A stretch of 64,000 nt of DNA from Leucobacter sp. G161 (lineage in GTDB: Bacteria; Actinomycetota; Actinomycetes; Actinomycetales; Microbacteriaceae), in contig NZ_LOHP01000061.1 of assembly GCF_001482305.1 (NCBI RefSeq), positions 22,707 through 86,706 of the forward strand, read 5' to 3'. This document shows positions 43,679 to 52,363 of this stretch, piece after piece; position 1 is the first letter of the stretch; every line of letters starts with the position of its first letter. Made by a program: the position numbers and the translations under genes. The notes under the pieces are model-generated. The model saw only the letters and a program-made list of their open reading frames with translations. It made no database searches and was not told where the DNA came from.

Positions 43679-45556
43679 TCAGAAGTCGGTGCTGGGAGAT
43701 TCGGGGGCGGGCCGCGGGGCATCGAGCGCTGCGTCCAGCAGCACGCCGAGCGAGTCCGAGAGCGCCGCGGATTCAGCAGAGCGCAAGCCCTCACCGGCGA
43801 GCATCACGGCTGACAGGTAGAGCGAGCGCAGGCCCGCGCCAAACACCGCGCTCCCCGGCGAATCGAGGAGCCGCCGGGCGACAGGCGAGGCGTCATTGAG
43901 CACGAGTGTGCGGGTGCGCGCCTGGCTCTCACCGGCGAAGGAGTCGAGCAGGCCGTCCCAGAGATCCGGGGAGGCACTGCGCTCGCGATCCAGATCGCGC
44001 CGGTGCTCCCCGTCAGGATCGCGCAGCAGCACGGCGGGCACCGTCTCGGGCGCGAAGGTGCGGAGGATCGCGTCACAATCTTCGTCGGCGAGCAGCCCTC
44101 GTGCAACGCTCAGGGCCCCCGCCGCGGCCATCTCACGTTCGACGCCCGGCATTCCGAGCACCTGTACGAGATCGGCTGACGACAGCTCACGCACCTGCCA
44201 CCCGGGCTTCGCGGCGAGCTTTGCGAGAATGTCAGAGTCGTAGACGTAGCCAGCGTTCACCACAACCAGCCCCTGCGCGCGAGCGACCGCCGCGACCCGT
44301 TGGAATGCCTCAGTCGTCGACGTGTACACGAGTTCCCCGCCGTCTGCGACCATCGCGAGCGTCATCGGGCCGTCGCTCGTCTCGAACGGCAGCACCTCGG
44401 CGACGAGGTCGAGCATGTCCTGGTCGGTGAGTGCGATCGCCCGCAGCGCAAGATGATGCGTCTCCAGGACCTTGCGAGCGAGCTGGCTCGGCGTGCGGAG
44501 CGTGTCGAGTGCCCACCGCTTGATCTGCTCGCCGAGGGCGTCGCGCACACCGAGCAGGATCTCGTCGTCGTGGAGCTGCTCCCGGGAGGCGGTCGGCGAG
44601 AGCGTATCGCTGTCGATGACGGCTCGCACAAAGAACGACCAGTCGGGAAGCACGCGGTCGGTGCGGGTGCTCAGCAGCATCCGCTTCATGTACACCCGGT
44701 GCTGCCCAGAACCGGGGGTGACGGCCTGCGGCAGAATGAACGCGGCGCCGGTCACTCCAGCGACTGGCAACTCGAGGTCGATGTGTCCGAGGGGTGTGAA
44801 TCCGAAGGTTCGCTCGCAGTAGTCGGTGAGCGCGGCGGCCCGCGCCGATCCACTCGGGTATTCGACCCGCCACGGCAGTTCCGGCTCCGTCACGCGGCGC
44901 CAGGTCCACTTGCCGCCCCCGCCGCCGCTCTCGCCTGTGCCGCCCGCAACCGGCACGCGCACCGCGACGTCGAAGGGCAGCAGCGACCCGTAGTCGCGCG
45001 CGAGCCCGAGCACAGTGTCGTTTGCCAGCCAGTGCGCGGCGTCGCGGCGGGCCGTAAGTCGCACGGTCGTCCCGATCTCGATCTCGTCACCCGCGCCCGG
45101 CAGCTCGGCCACATCGAATGTGCCCTCCGCACGCCCACGCCACCGCACGGGCACCGAGCCAGGCTTCGCGGAGCGCGACGTGAACTCGATCTGCTCGGCG
45201 ACCATGAAGGCGGCGAGCATGCCGATCCCGAACTGCCCGATGAACTCACTGCGGCCGGTGCCCAGGGCGGTATCTCGTTTGGAGGAACGGCCAATCGTCG
45301 CGAGCAGCTCCGTCGCCTCATCGGCGGTGAGCCCGATGCCGGTGTCGCTCACCTCGAGCGTCGCGTTGCCTGCCCCGTCGGCATCTGTGCGGAGGCGGAT
45401 CAGCGCCGGGGCGTCCGGCTCCTGCGCCACCCGCGCGGTCACCGCGTCAACCGCATTCTGGATCAGCTCCCGCAGGTACACCTGCGGCCCCGAGTACAGG
45501 TGCCTGGACAGCAGATCGACCATGCCGGTCAGGTCAACTTGAAAACGTTCGGACAC
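43679..45556 (-). CDS. htpG: HSP90-family chaperone (HtpG-like)
   Basis: ATP-dependent chaperone of 625 residues. The GHKL ATPase domain is clear: YLRELIQNAVDAVTAR (Glu and Asn of the N box), VSDTGIGLTADEA, and SEFIGQFGIGMLAAFMVAEQ as the lid/G2 region. The middle and C-terminal domains are divergent and Ala-rich, and the protein ends PESPSTDF, with no MEEVD-type tail. The GTG start has GAGGAA before it. Followed after 7 bp by the helical partner gene. Confidence 0.9.
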   Translation of the reverse strand: MSERFQVDLTGMVDLLSRHLYSGPQVYLRELIQNAVDAVTARVAQEPDAPALIRLRTDADGAGNATLEVSDTGIGLTADEATELLATIGRSSKRDTALGTGRSEFIGQFGIGMLAAFMVAEQIEFTSRSAKPGSVPVRWRGRAEGTFDVAELPGAGDEIEIGTTVRLTARRDAAHWLANDTVLGLARDYGSLLPFDVAVRVPVAGGTGESGGGGGKWTWRRVTEPELPWRVEYPSGSARAAALTDYCERTFGFTPLGHIDLELPVAGVTGAAFILPQAVTPGSGQHRVYMKRMLLSTRTDRVLPDWSFFVRAVIDSDTLSPTASREQLHDDEILLGVRDALGEQIKRWALDTLRTPSQLARKVLETHHLALRAIALTDQDMLDLVAEVLPFETSDGPMTLAMVADGGELVYTSTTEAFQRVAAVARAQGLVVVNAGYVYDSDILAKLAAKPGWQVRELSSADLVQVLGMPGVEREMAAAGALSVARGLLADEDCDAILRTFAPETVPAVLLRDPDGEHRRDLDRERSASPDLWDGLLDSFAGESQARTRTLVLNDASPVARRLLDSPGSAVFGAGLRSLYLSAVMLAGEGLRSAESAALSDSLGVLLDAALDAPRPAPESPSTDF

Positions 45557-45619
45557 GGAATTCCTCAGCTCAAAACGGGTGATTGTGTGACGACGGTGGT
45601 GGCGCGCGGGGCTCCCCCG

Positions 45620-46105
45620 TTACTCCTTGGGTTTCGCCTTCTCCCAGACGTCAGGGAACACCTCGTTCAGGTGCTCGAAGCCGGACATGCTGGTGTTCAC
45701 GACGCACAGCAGGTGCTGGGTGAGCTGTTCGTCAGTGAGACCGTGCTCGTAGTCGACGTTGAGTTCAGCGTTCACGCGAACGTTTCCGGCGTCATCGCGC
45801 GCGACGTACATCTTCGGCCACAGCTTGTCGCGGTTCCACGCGTTCACCGTTTCGAGTGCCTCGACGTAGTGCTTTTCTTCGAGCTCGCCGCGCCAGAAGC
45901 CGCGCACGCACAACAGCTCATCGTTCTCACCATTCACGAAGAAGTAGAACGAACCGTACTCCCAGCCGCCACCAATATCACCGTCGGAATCGACGTTATA
46001 TGACCAGCCGGCCTCTTCGAGTGAGTGCTTGATCCGATCCTTCGAGAGCGGCTTCAGCGCGCCCCCAACAGTCGGTGCCGGCGTGTCCTTGGTGAAAAAT
46101 CCCAT
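45620..46105 (-). CDS. YbjN domain protein
   Basis: 161-residue protein with one YbjN (type III chaperone-like) domain, recognisable from EEAGWSYNVDSDGDIGGGWE, FYFFVNGEND and ALETVNAWNRDKLWPKMYV. Such proteins have a chaperone-like fold and are often of unknown target. A good AAGGAAC site precedes the ATG, and TAGACT further upstream is a probable -10 box. It lies 63 bp upstream of the HSP90-like gene on the same strand and may be first in that operon. Confidence 0.9.
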   Translation of the reverse strand: MGFFTKDTPAPTVGGALKPLSKDRIKHSLEEAGWSYNVDSDGDIGGGWEYGSFYFFVNGENDELLCVRGFWRGELEEKHYVEALETVNAWNRDKLWPKMYVARDDAGNVRVNAELNVDYEHGLTDEQLTQHLLCVVNTSMSGFEHLNEVFPDVWEKAKPKE

Positions 46106-46164
46106 GCTGCGAGTTCCTTTCGGGTCGGTACTTCCAGTCTAAGAGTTTCCGACCCCGGCGACCG

Positions 46165-47325
46165 CTACTGGAACACGGTGATCCCGTACAGCACGAACAC
46201 GAACAGGTGGGCTGCGCCGTGCAGCGCGGTGACCCTGCGACCCGAGAACGTCGTCATGGTGAGCAGCAGCGACACCCCGAGCAGCAGTAGGTTTGTCGGC
46301 CCCTCACCGAGGGTGACCGTCTGGCCGGTGAGCAGGCCAATAGTGAGCACTGCCGGGATAGTGAGGCCCACGGTCGAGACCAGAGCACCGTGACAGAGGT
46401 TGCTCACGCGCTGGATCTCGCCAGCAAGCGCCGCACGGATCGCCGTGATGGTCTCAGGCAGGAACACGATCATTGCGATGAGAATCCCTGAGAGCGCTAC
46501 CGGGGCCCCGAGCCGGTCGAGGCCGTCGTCGAGCAGGGAGGCCATGTCGTGCGAGAGCAACACGATCGGCACGACCATCGCGACGAGCAGCAGGCTGCGG
46601 GCGATGAGCTCGGGCTTGTGGTGCGTGAGTGCGTCGGCGAGCTGGTTGCTGGGCTCCGCGGGCTGTCCGGCCGGCTGCGAACCCGGCCCCGCGGTCGCCA
46701 CCACGACCTCCTGGAAGTCGCCGCGCTGCGCGCCCATCTGGCGCACGAGGAAGAAGGCGTAGAGCACCACCGTGAGCGCGATGATCGGGATCGCCTGGGC
46801 TGGCGTGTAGGAGCCGTCCGAACCGATGAGCGCGGGCAGCGCGAAGGCGACAGTGACGAGCACAACGAGCAGCGAGAGGTACGTCGAGACGCCGGTCTTA
46901 TTCGGGCGCATGTTCGTGTGCTTCATCGCGCCAACAAGGAGTGCCAGCCCGACAACGAGGTTCAGGATGATCATCGAGACGGCCATCACCGAGTCGCGGG
47001 CGATCGTCGCGTGCTCCCCCGGTCCCAGCATCACGGCGGAGATGAGGATCACCTCAATGAGCACGATCGACAACGTCAGCACGAGCGTGCCGTACGGGTC
47101 TCCGAGCCTCTCAGCGAGATGCTCGGCCTCAGTAACGACGCCGGTGGCGGACGCGAGGATCACGGCAACGATCAGCCCGAGCACGGTGAACAGCACCGGC
47201 GTCGACAGGTCGCCGTCGAGGGCGCCGCCCGCGAGGGTGAGGGCGAGAAAGCCGCCCCAGCCGAGCACGAGCCTGATGATCGCTGCGGGGGTGAGTACCC
47301 GCTTGAGAACTGATGTGGTGGGCAT
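46165..47325 (-). CDS. chaA: ChaA-type calcium/proton (cation) exchanger
   Basis: Membrane antiporter of 386 residues with 11 hydrophobic segments and the two repeat motifs of the CaCA superfamily: helix 2-3 with GDPYGTLVLTLSIVLIEVIL and its mirror copy FLPETITAIRAALAGEIQR. A Gly/Pro/Gln-rich cytoplasmic loop (GSQPAGQPAEPSNQ) joins the halves. ATG 47325 has GAGGGGTGCA upstream. Exports Ca2+ or Na+/K+ against protons. Confidence 0.92.
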   Translation of the reverse strand: MPTTSVLKRVLTPAAIIRLVLGWGGFLALTLAGGALDGDLSTPVLFTVLGLIVAVILASATGVVTEAEHLAERLGDPYGTLVLTLSIVLIEVILISAVMLGPGEHATIARDSVMAVSMIILNLVVGLALLVGAMKHTNMRPNKTGVSTYLSLLVVLVTVAFALPALIGSDGSYTPAQAIPIIALTVVLYAFFLVRQMGAQRGDFQEVVVATAGPGSQPAGQPAEPSNQLADALTHHKPELIARSLLLVAMVVPIVLLSHDMASLLDDGLDRLGAPVALSGILIAMIVFLPETITAIRAALAGEIQRVSNLCHGALVSTVGLTIPAVLTIGLLTGQTVTLGEGPTNLLLLGVSLLLTMTTFSGRRVTALHGAAHLFVFVLYGITVFQ

Positions 47326-47469
47326 AACGATGCACCCCTCTGCGGGGCCGTCCCCACTCAGCACACAGCCGCCGAGTCGTCCCGGCGGCACTGTCTGATT
47401 CTTATTCTATGTGGTGTTTCTGGGCACGGCATGGGCAGACGTGCCAGAACCGGGCGCACCATTGCGAGA

Positions 47470-47475
47470 TAGACT
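47470..47475 (+). promoter_or_regulatory. -10 box of leaderless MFS transcript
   Basis: TAGACT ends 6 nt before the ATG of the MFS gene; no Shine-Dalgarno. Confidence 0.55.
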
Positions 47476-47481
47476 GATTCG

Positions 47482-48699
47482 ATGCCCAAACAGTCCGCCG
47501 CCCAGCCTCCCAAGGTGCGGCTTCCGTTCGAAGTGTGGGCCCTCGTCGCCGGCGGTTTTACCGTCGCCCTTGGCTACGGCGTCGTAGCCCCTGCGATCCC
47601 CCAATTCGCCCTCGAATTCAATGTCTCGACGTTCGCGGCCTCCGCAATCGTGAGCGCGTTCGCGCTCATGCGGCTCGTCGGCGCACCCCTCGCGGGATGG
47701 GTTGTCAGCAAGTTTGGCGAGCGCGCCACCTACACGACAGGGATCCTCATCGTTGCCGCGTCGACCGGCGCGGCAGCGTTTGCAATGAACTACCCGCAGT
47801 TCCTCATCCTCCGGGGCCTCGGAGGCCTCGGGTCTGCCATGTTCAGCATCGCTGCGACCGCGCTCCTCGTCGAGGCGAGCCCGCCGCAGGGACGGGCGCG
47901 CGTGGCGAGCGTCAACGCCGCCAGTTTCCTCCTCGGCGGGTTGCTCGGGCCGGTGCTTGGCGGCGTAGTCGCGAGCTACGGGCTGCGGGCGCCCTTCATC
48001 TTCTACTTCTTCACCCTTGTCGCCGCCGCGATCGTCGTCACCATCGCGCTCCGCAGCAAGCACGCGCTGCCGCAGACCGCACCGGGATCGAGGCCAGCGG
48101 GCGAGGAGATCACTCTCCGCGAGGCACTCCGGCTGCCCACCTTCCGGACGCTGCTCTTCTCGGCGTTTTCCTTCGGGTGGACATCCTTCGGGGTGCGCGT
48201 ATCGCTCATCCCCATCTTTGTCGCTGTCGTCTTCGCCGGCGATGCCACCACGGCGGCGTGGGTGCTCGCCGCTTACGCCGCGGGCAACGCGCTCTTCATC
48301 TTCCCGTCGGGCAGGTGGAGCGACACCATTGGACGGACCCCGCTGCTCATCACCGGATTTCTGCTGCTCGCGGCAGCATTCGCCGCGTTCCCCTTCTCAG
48401 GCTCGCTGCCGGTAGCGATGGCGATCATCGTCGTGGCTGGCGTTGGCTCAGCACTCGCAAACCCAGGCCACCAAGCCGTTCTCGCAGATGTCATGGGCAA
48501 GCGAAAAGGCGGGATGGTGGTGTCCACCTACTCGATGGTGACCGACCTCGGCGGCGTACTCGGGCCGCTCATCGCGGGCGCGATCGTCGACCTCGCCGGT
48601 TTCGGCTGGGCGTTTGGCGTCACCGCCGCGCTGCTCACCGCAGCCGCGATCGCCTGGATGGCAACCTCGAAGCAGACCGCTGCGTTGAGCAGGGCGTAG
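47482..48699 (+). CDS. MFS transporter (multidrug-type)
   Basis: Major facilitator of 405 residues with 12 helices. Features: GYGVVAPAIPQFALEFNVS at helix 1, LVGAPLAGWVVSKFGERATY as signature A, and GGLLGPVLGGVVASYGLRAP as the drug/proton antiporter motif C region. It is divergent from ChaA and convergent with def. The substrate is unknown. Confidence 0.92.
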   Translation: MPKQSAAQPPKVRLPFEVWALVAGGFTVALGYGVVAPAIPQFALEFNVSTFAASAIVSAFALMRLVGAPLAGWVVSKFGERATYTTGILIVAASTGAAAFAMNYPQFLILRGLGGLGSAMFSIAATALLVEASPPQGRARVASVNAASFLLGGLLGPVLGGVVASYGLRAPFIFYFFTLVAAAIVVTIALRSKHALPQTAPGSRPAGEEITLREALRLPTFRTLLFSAFSFGWTSFGVRVSLIPIFVAVVFAGDATTAAWVLAAYAAGNALFIFPSGRWSDTIGRTPLLITGFLLLAAAFAAFPFSGSLPVAMAIIVVAGVGSALANPGHQAVLADVMGKRKGGMVVSTYSMVTDLGGVLGPLIAGAIVDLAGFGWAFGVTAALLTAAAIAWMATSKQTAALSRA

Positions 48700-48999
48700 C
48701 GCGGGCGCCCTGTCCTCGCGCGTGGCCCTGATGAGCGCGGCATCGCCGGAATCATCGCACAGCCAGAACCGCCTAGCCCGACGACACCGTCTCCGAGCTG
48801 CAGAAACGCCCGCGTTCGCCGTGGCCACCACTCTCTCAACCTGAAGAATCGCCACCCAGCGGTGCGCTCATTGGACATGCCCTCAGCGAAGTCAGGAGCG
48901 CTCGGCCGCAGAAAAACCCTGACTTCGCTGAGGACATGTCTTTTCGGCGCTCGTGTCTGCTGAGGTGAGCGGGCCGACTTGGCCAGCCAAGCGCTGCGG
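48700..48999. other. Convergent intergenic region holding a palindromic element
   Basis: 300 bp between the MFS and def stops. Apart from the palindromic element at 48875-48939 I see no gene-like frame or RNA. Any terminator role of the palindrome for both genes is inferred from position. Confidence 0.6.
48875..48939. repeat. Palindromic intergenic element, copy C
   Basis: 65 bp with 22-bp arms matching at 21 positions (ACATGCCCTCAGCGAAGTCA and its complement) around a 21-nt spacer ending CGCAGAAAAA. It is shorter than copies A and B and lacks the TCATG extension in each arm, but the arms and the GCAGAAA part of the spacer are shared. It lies between two convergent stops. Confidence 0.85.
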
Positions 49000-49566
49000 C
49001 TACTCGCCCTCGAGGTCGTCGACGCCGGGGAGCCAGCTCAACCCAGGCACACCCCAGCCACGCTTGCGCTCGATCTTCTGCGCAGTTCGGCTATCCGGGT
49101 GCACGAGGCGGTCCACGTAGAGCAGCCCGTTCAGGTGGTCGTACTCGTGCTGCATGATGCGTGCGAACCAGCCGCTCGCTTCGACCTCGAACGGCTTGCC
49201 GTCGATATCTTGCGCACGCAGGAGCGCCTTCTGCGACCGGCGCAGCGGGAAGCGCTCGCCGGGGAACGACAGGCAGCCCTCAACCTCGTCCTCCTCGGGG
49301 AGGCCGGGCTCGAGCGGCGCGATCCACAGCTCAGGGTTGATGGCGACGCCCTGCGCCGGCGCCTCATCCTGATCCTCATACATCCACACGAACAGCCGCT
49401 GACCGATCCCGACCTGGGGAGCAGCAAGACCGACACCGGGAGCCGCGACAGTCGTCTCGAACATGTCGTCGACGAGGGTGCGCAGCTTCGCATCAAACTC
49501 GGTCACGGGTGCCGCGGGGCGGTGCAGTACGGGCTCACCGCAGATGGTGATGGGGAGAATAGCCAT
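49000..49566 (-). CDS. def: Peptide deformylase
   Basis: Metalloenzyme that removes the formyl group from nascent proteins, 188 residues. The three family motifs are present: GVGLAAPQVG, EGCLSFPG (metal Cys) and QHEYDH (metal His pair and catalytic Glu). TAGGCT ends 7 nt before the ATG (leaderless layout). Divergent from orn. Confidence 0.97.
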   Translation of the reverse strand: MAILPITICGEPVLHRPAAPVTEFDAKLRTLVDDMFETTVAAPGVGLAAPQVGIGQRLFVWMYEDQDEAPAQGVAINPELWIAPLEPGLPEEDEVEGCLSFPGERFPLRRSQKALLRAQDIDGKPFEVEASGWFARIMQHEYDHLNGLLYVDRLVHPDSRTAQKIERKRGWGVPGLSWLPGVDDLEGE

Positions 49567-49573
49567 GACGGCT

Positions 49574-49579
49574 AGCCTA
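49574..49579 (-). promoter_or_regulatory. -10 box of leaderless def transcript
   Basis: TAGGCT on the minus strand ends 7 nt before the def ATG; no Shine-Dalgarno. Confidence 0.5.
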
Positions 49580-49638
49580 CCGGCGTCAGAGTGCGCAGTT
49601 AGACTGGCTTGACCGTATCCCCGCTCAAAGGAGTCACC

Positions 49639-50307
49639 GTGTCGAATGCCCCCGCAGAACAGATCGTCTGGATCGACTGCGAAATGACCGGGCTCGACAC
49701 AGATAATGACGGACTGTGCGAGATTGCCGTGATCGTGACCGACTTTGACCTCACCCCGCTACACCCGGGCTTCGACATCGTCATCAACCCGGGTGAGGCC
49801 GCGATGGAGCACATGAACGACTTCGTGCGCAATATGCACGAGAAGTCGGGCCTGCTCCCCCGCATCGAGGCCGGCGTCACACCAGCCGAGGCGGAGACGC
49901 AGGTGCTGGAGTACATCAACCAGTTCGTCCCGGAGGGGCGTCGCCCACTCGTCGCCGGTAACACCATCGGCATGGACCGACGATTCGTTGCGAAGTACAT
50001 GCCAACCCTCGAGGAGCGGCTGCATTACCGCTCCATCGACGTATCCACCATCAAGGAGCTCGCACGCCGCTGGTATTCGAAGGCGTACTATGGCGCCCCG
50101 GAGAAGCGCGGCGGGCACCGTGCACTCGCAGACATCGCTGAGTCGATCCAGGAGCTCGCTTACTTCCGCAGCGCCGTTCTCGTCGAGGGCGCCGGCCCTG
50201 ACTCGAAGGCCTCGAAGAAGATCGCAACAGCGGTGAGCAAGCAGTACGCCCCGCTCATCGACGCGGAGCCTGCAGCGCAGCCCGACACCGCTTCGTCGCC
50301 GGAGTAA
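49639..50307 (+). CDS. orn: Oligoribonuclease
   Basis: DEDDh exonuclease of 222 residues that degrades di- to pentaribonucleotides, including the pGpG product of cyclic-di-GMP turnover. Motifs: WIDCEMTGLDT (Asp, Glu), GMDRRFVAKYMP (Asp), and GGHRALADIAESI (His, Asp). The GTG start has AAAGGAG 6 nt upstream. The C-terminus has an extra Ala-rich tail. The last chromosomal protein gene before tRNA-His and the element. Confidence 0.97.
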   Translation: MSNAPAEQIVWIDCEMTGLDTDNDGLCEIAVIVTDFDLTPLHPGFDIVINPGEAAMEHMNDFVRNMHEKSGLLPRIEAGVTPAEAETQVLEYINQFVPEGRRPLVAGNTIGMDRRFVAKYMPTLEERLHYRSIDVSTIKELARRWYSKAYYGAPEKRGGHRALADIAESIQELAYFRSAVLVEGAGPDSKASKKIATAVSKQYAPLIDAEPAAQPDTASSPE

Positions 50308-50360
50308 CCGCGCTACGCCACCCCGAGACTCGCCGGGCGCGACACGCGATTGCCGCCGAA

Positions 50361-50390
50361 TTGGCGAGGCGCTATCCCGTGGGATATGCT
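50361..50390 (+). promoter_or_regulatory. tRNA-His promoter
   Basis: TTGGCG (50361-50366) and TATGCT (50385-50390) at 18-bp spacing, 40 bp before the tRNA-His gene. Confidence 0.6.
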
Positions 50391-50430
50391 TATGGGGTTG
50401 CCGAGTGGGCTCCACCCCCTCGGCCGCATG

Positions 50431-50503
50431 GTGGCTATAGCTCAGTCGGTAGAGCACCGGCTTGTGGTGCCGGTGGTCGCGGGTTCAAGTCCCGTTAGCC
50501 ACC
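50431..50503 (+). tRNA. tRNA-His (anticodon GTG), integration site
   Basis: Cloverleaf: acceptor GTGGCTA with TAGCCAC, anticodon stem CCGGC/GCCGG, loop TTGTGGT (GTG), T arm GCGGG-TTCAAGT-CCCGT. No encoded CCA (followed by CCCCAAAT). The serine recombinase gene of the adjoining element ends inside it on the other strand, so its 3' part is the likely attachment site. Confidence 0.95.
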
Positions 50504-52181
50504 CCAAATGGGAGAGGTTCAAACCCTCGACAAGAGTAACCACTCTTTGTCCGGTTTGAGCCTCTCCTCTCTTTTTAGCTTCGGCTGCCCAGTTGAGCGC
50601 GTTCATCTGTTCCTCGGTGTCGCAGAGCGAACCGAAGGGTCGCTCGTATTCGACCCGGACATCCCCTTCTTCCTCGATGAAGATTCGGTGGAAGAACGCC
50701 TGGTTGCACAGTCGCCGGTTCGCGTCATCAGCACGCTCGTACACACTGACGATGTTGGCGAGTAGCCCGAGCGAGTCATCGAGGTTTGCCCTGGCTGATG
50801 CATACTCGTCGTGGTGCGCTTCGAGCCGGTGCTGAATGTCACCGATCTGGTTCGCGATGCGATCCTGCTCTTGCTTCAACAAGTCAATCGGGACTGCCCC
50901 TGCATAGTGGGCTTGCAACAGCTTCATCCGCTCGCCATCGAGCCGGTCACGTTCGCTCGTGAGACGTGAGAGTTCTTTCGTCTCGTTAGCCATGAGCGAG
51001 TCGAAATCGGCGTGAATCTTCCCTGCGAGGTCTTGCCGCATGCCAGGTGACACTTCGACCATCTCGTAGTACTTCTCGATGAGCCGCTCAACATCTTCAA
51101 TCAGCATCGCTTGCCTTGTACACTCGGTCTTCCCCGAATGCCTGCCCGAGCACACGAAGTACGGGTACACGTTGCCGTGTCGGTTCTTCGCGTTCGTGAT
51201 GATCAGGCGCTCCCCGCACTGACCGCAGTACACCGTGCCCTTCAAATAGTGGTCATGCACCTGGGTCGCGTCAGCCGCAGACTTGTGTGAGTCGAGCACG
51301 GCCTGCACTTGGTACCAGACCTCTTTGGGCACGATCGGTTCATGGCTGCCTGTATAGGTTGCGCCTTTGAACGTGACGTCACCCTTGTAGTACGGGTTCG
51401 AGAGAATCCGGTGCAGTGTCGAGATCGCGATCGGTTTCGACGGCCGTTTTGGAGTCGGCAACGTCGTGAGCCCGCGGGCGATGAGTTCGCGATGAATCTG
51501 TGACAGGGTCCAGCGGCCTGATGCGTACACCTGGAACGCCCACGTGATGTGTCGTGCGCGTTCTTCATCGACCTTCACCGTTCGATTCTCACGACCTCGC
51601 TCGTCTCGCACGCCAATGTTGACGTAGCCAATCGGCGCACGATTGATGGTGCCGCCCTGCGCTGCCTTTTGCGTGAGCCCCTTCACTGTCTCGGTGGCGA
51701 GGTTCCGCGAATAGAATTCAGCAATCGACGACATGATGCCATGCAGCAGCATGCCCGACGGGGTCTCGTCAATGTTCTCACTCGCAGAAACAAGCATGAC
51801 CCCGGCGTCACGAAGCGCTAGATGGATCGCGACATCATCGGCCCGGTTACGTGCGAGCCTGTCGACTGTGTGCACGATGCAATAGTTGACCTGATGCTCG
51901 GCGACGTACTTGATCATTCGCATCAATTCAGGCCGGTCCGCCTTGCGTGCAGATTCGCCAGCATCGACGAACTCCTCGACGATCGTCGCGCCAATCTGCT
52001 CGGCCTTGCGACGGTTCGCTTCGCGCTGCGCGGGGATCGAATACCCCTCGTCCGTGCCGCCCTTCTCTGCCTGTTCCTTCGTGGACACACGCAGGTACGT
52101 GACGGCGACTGCACCGCCGGACGGCACTGAGGGACGCACCAGATCATCGACCGCGGCGCGGCTAGGGTTTTGGCTCTTCAT
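50442..52181 (-). CDS. Large serine recombinase (integrase of the element)
   Basis: 579-residue site-specific recombinase. The N-terminal resolvase domain has catalytic Ser in TYLRVSTKEQAEKGG and the helices of the family; then a recombinase domain and a zinc ribbon (VYCGQCGERLIITN ... CSGRHSGKTECTR), and a coiled-coil C-terminus. The last about 40 residues (EGLNLSHLGWLTGLEPATTG) are encoded by a hairpin and by antisense tRNA-His, so the stop was supplied by the integration site. ATG 52181 is chosen with AGAAGTG upstream. It should excise and integrate the element. Confidence 0.92.
   Translation of the reverse strand: MKSQNPSRAAVDDLVRPSVPSGGAVAVTYLRVSTKEQAEKGGTDEGYSIPAQREANRRKAEQIGATIVEEFVDAGESARKADRPELMRMIKYVAEHQVNYCIVHTVDRLARNRADDVAIHLALRDAGVMLVSASENIDETPSGMLLHGIMSSIAEFYSRNLATETVKGLTQKAAQGGTINRAPIGYVNIGVRDERGRENRTVKVDEERARHITWAFQVYASGRWTLSQIHRELIARGLTTLPTPKRPSKPIAISTLHRILSNPYYKGDVTFKGATYTGSHEPIVPKEVWYQVQAVLDSHKSAADATQVHDHYLKGTVYCGQCGERLIITNAKNRHGNVYPYFVCSGRHSGKTECTRQAMLIEDVERLIEKYYEMVEVSPGMRQDLAGKIHADFDSLMANETKELSRLTSERDRLDGERMKLLQAHYAGAVPIDLLKQEQDRIANQIGDIQHRLEAHHDEYASARANLDDSLGLLANIVSVYERADDANRRLCNQAFFHRIFIEEEGDVRVEYERPFGSLCDTEEQMNALNWAAEAKKRGEAQTGQRVVTLVEGLNLSHLGWLTGLEPATTGTTSRCSTD
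50511..50576 (+). terminator. Terminator downstream of tRNA-His, inside recombinase frame
   Basis: GGAGAGGTTCAAACC (50511-50525) pairs with GGTTTGAGCCTCTCC (50553-50567), with an inner stem ACAAGAGT/ACTCTTTGT, followed by CTCTCTTTTT. It is the likely tRNA-His terminator, and its antisense is coding sequence of the recombinase tail. Confidence 0.75.
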
Positions 52182-52363
52182 GACACTTCTCCGCAATGTG
52201 TGGTTCTGAATGCCCACCGCAGAATGTTCAACTGTGAATGTTGATCGTGAGAAGAGCCGAATGGCTGTAGGACTAGGCCGGAACGGCCACGTTATTTTGC
52301 CAAGCGCCATAGCGCGAGGGTTTTAGAACCACAACATCCACTTCCACAGCGGACTACTCCATT

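Noticed and set aside
44300..46003. Plus-strand open frame of 567 codons
   Set aside because: Antisense to the HSP90-like and YbjN genes, which carry conserved motifs.
47535..48731. Plus-strand open frame of 398 codons
   Set aside because: Same strand, other frame of the MFS gene at 47482, whose helices and signature motif are clear.
50442..50580. Separate small gene at the end of the recombinase
   Set aside because: The sequence is better explained as tRNA-His plus its terminator read in antisense as the recombinase tail.
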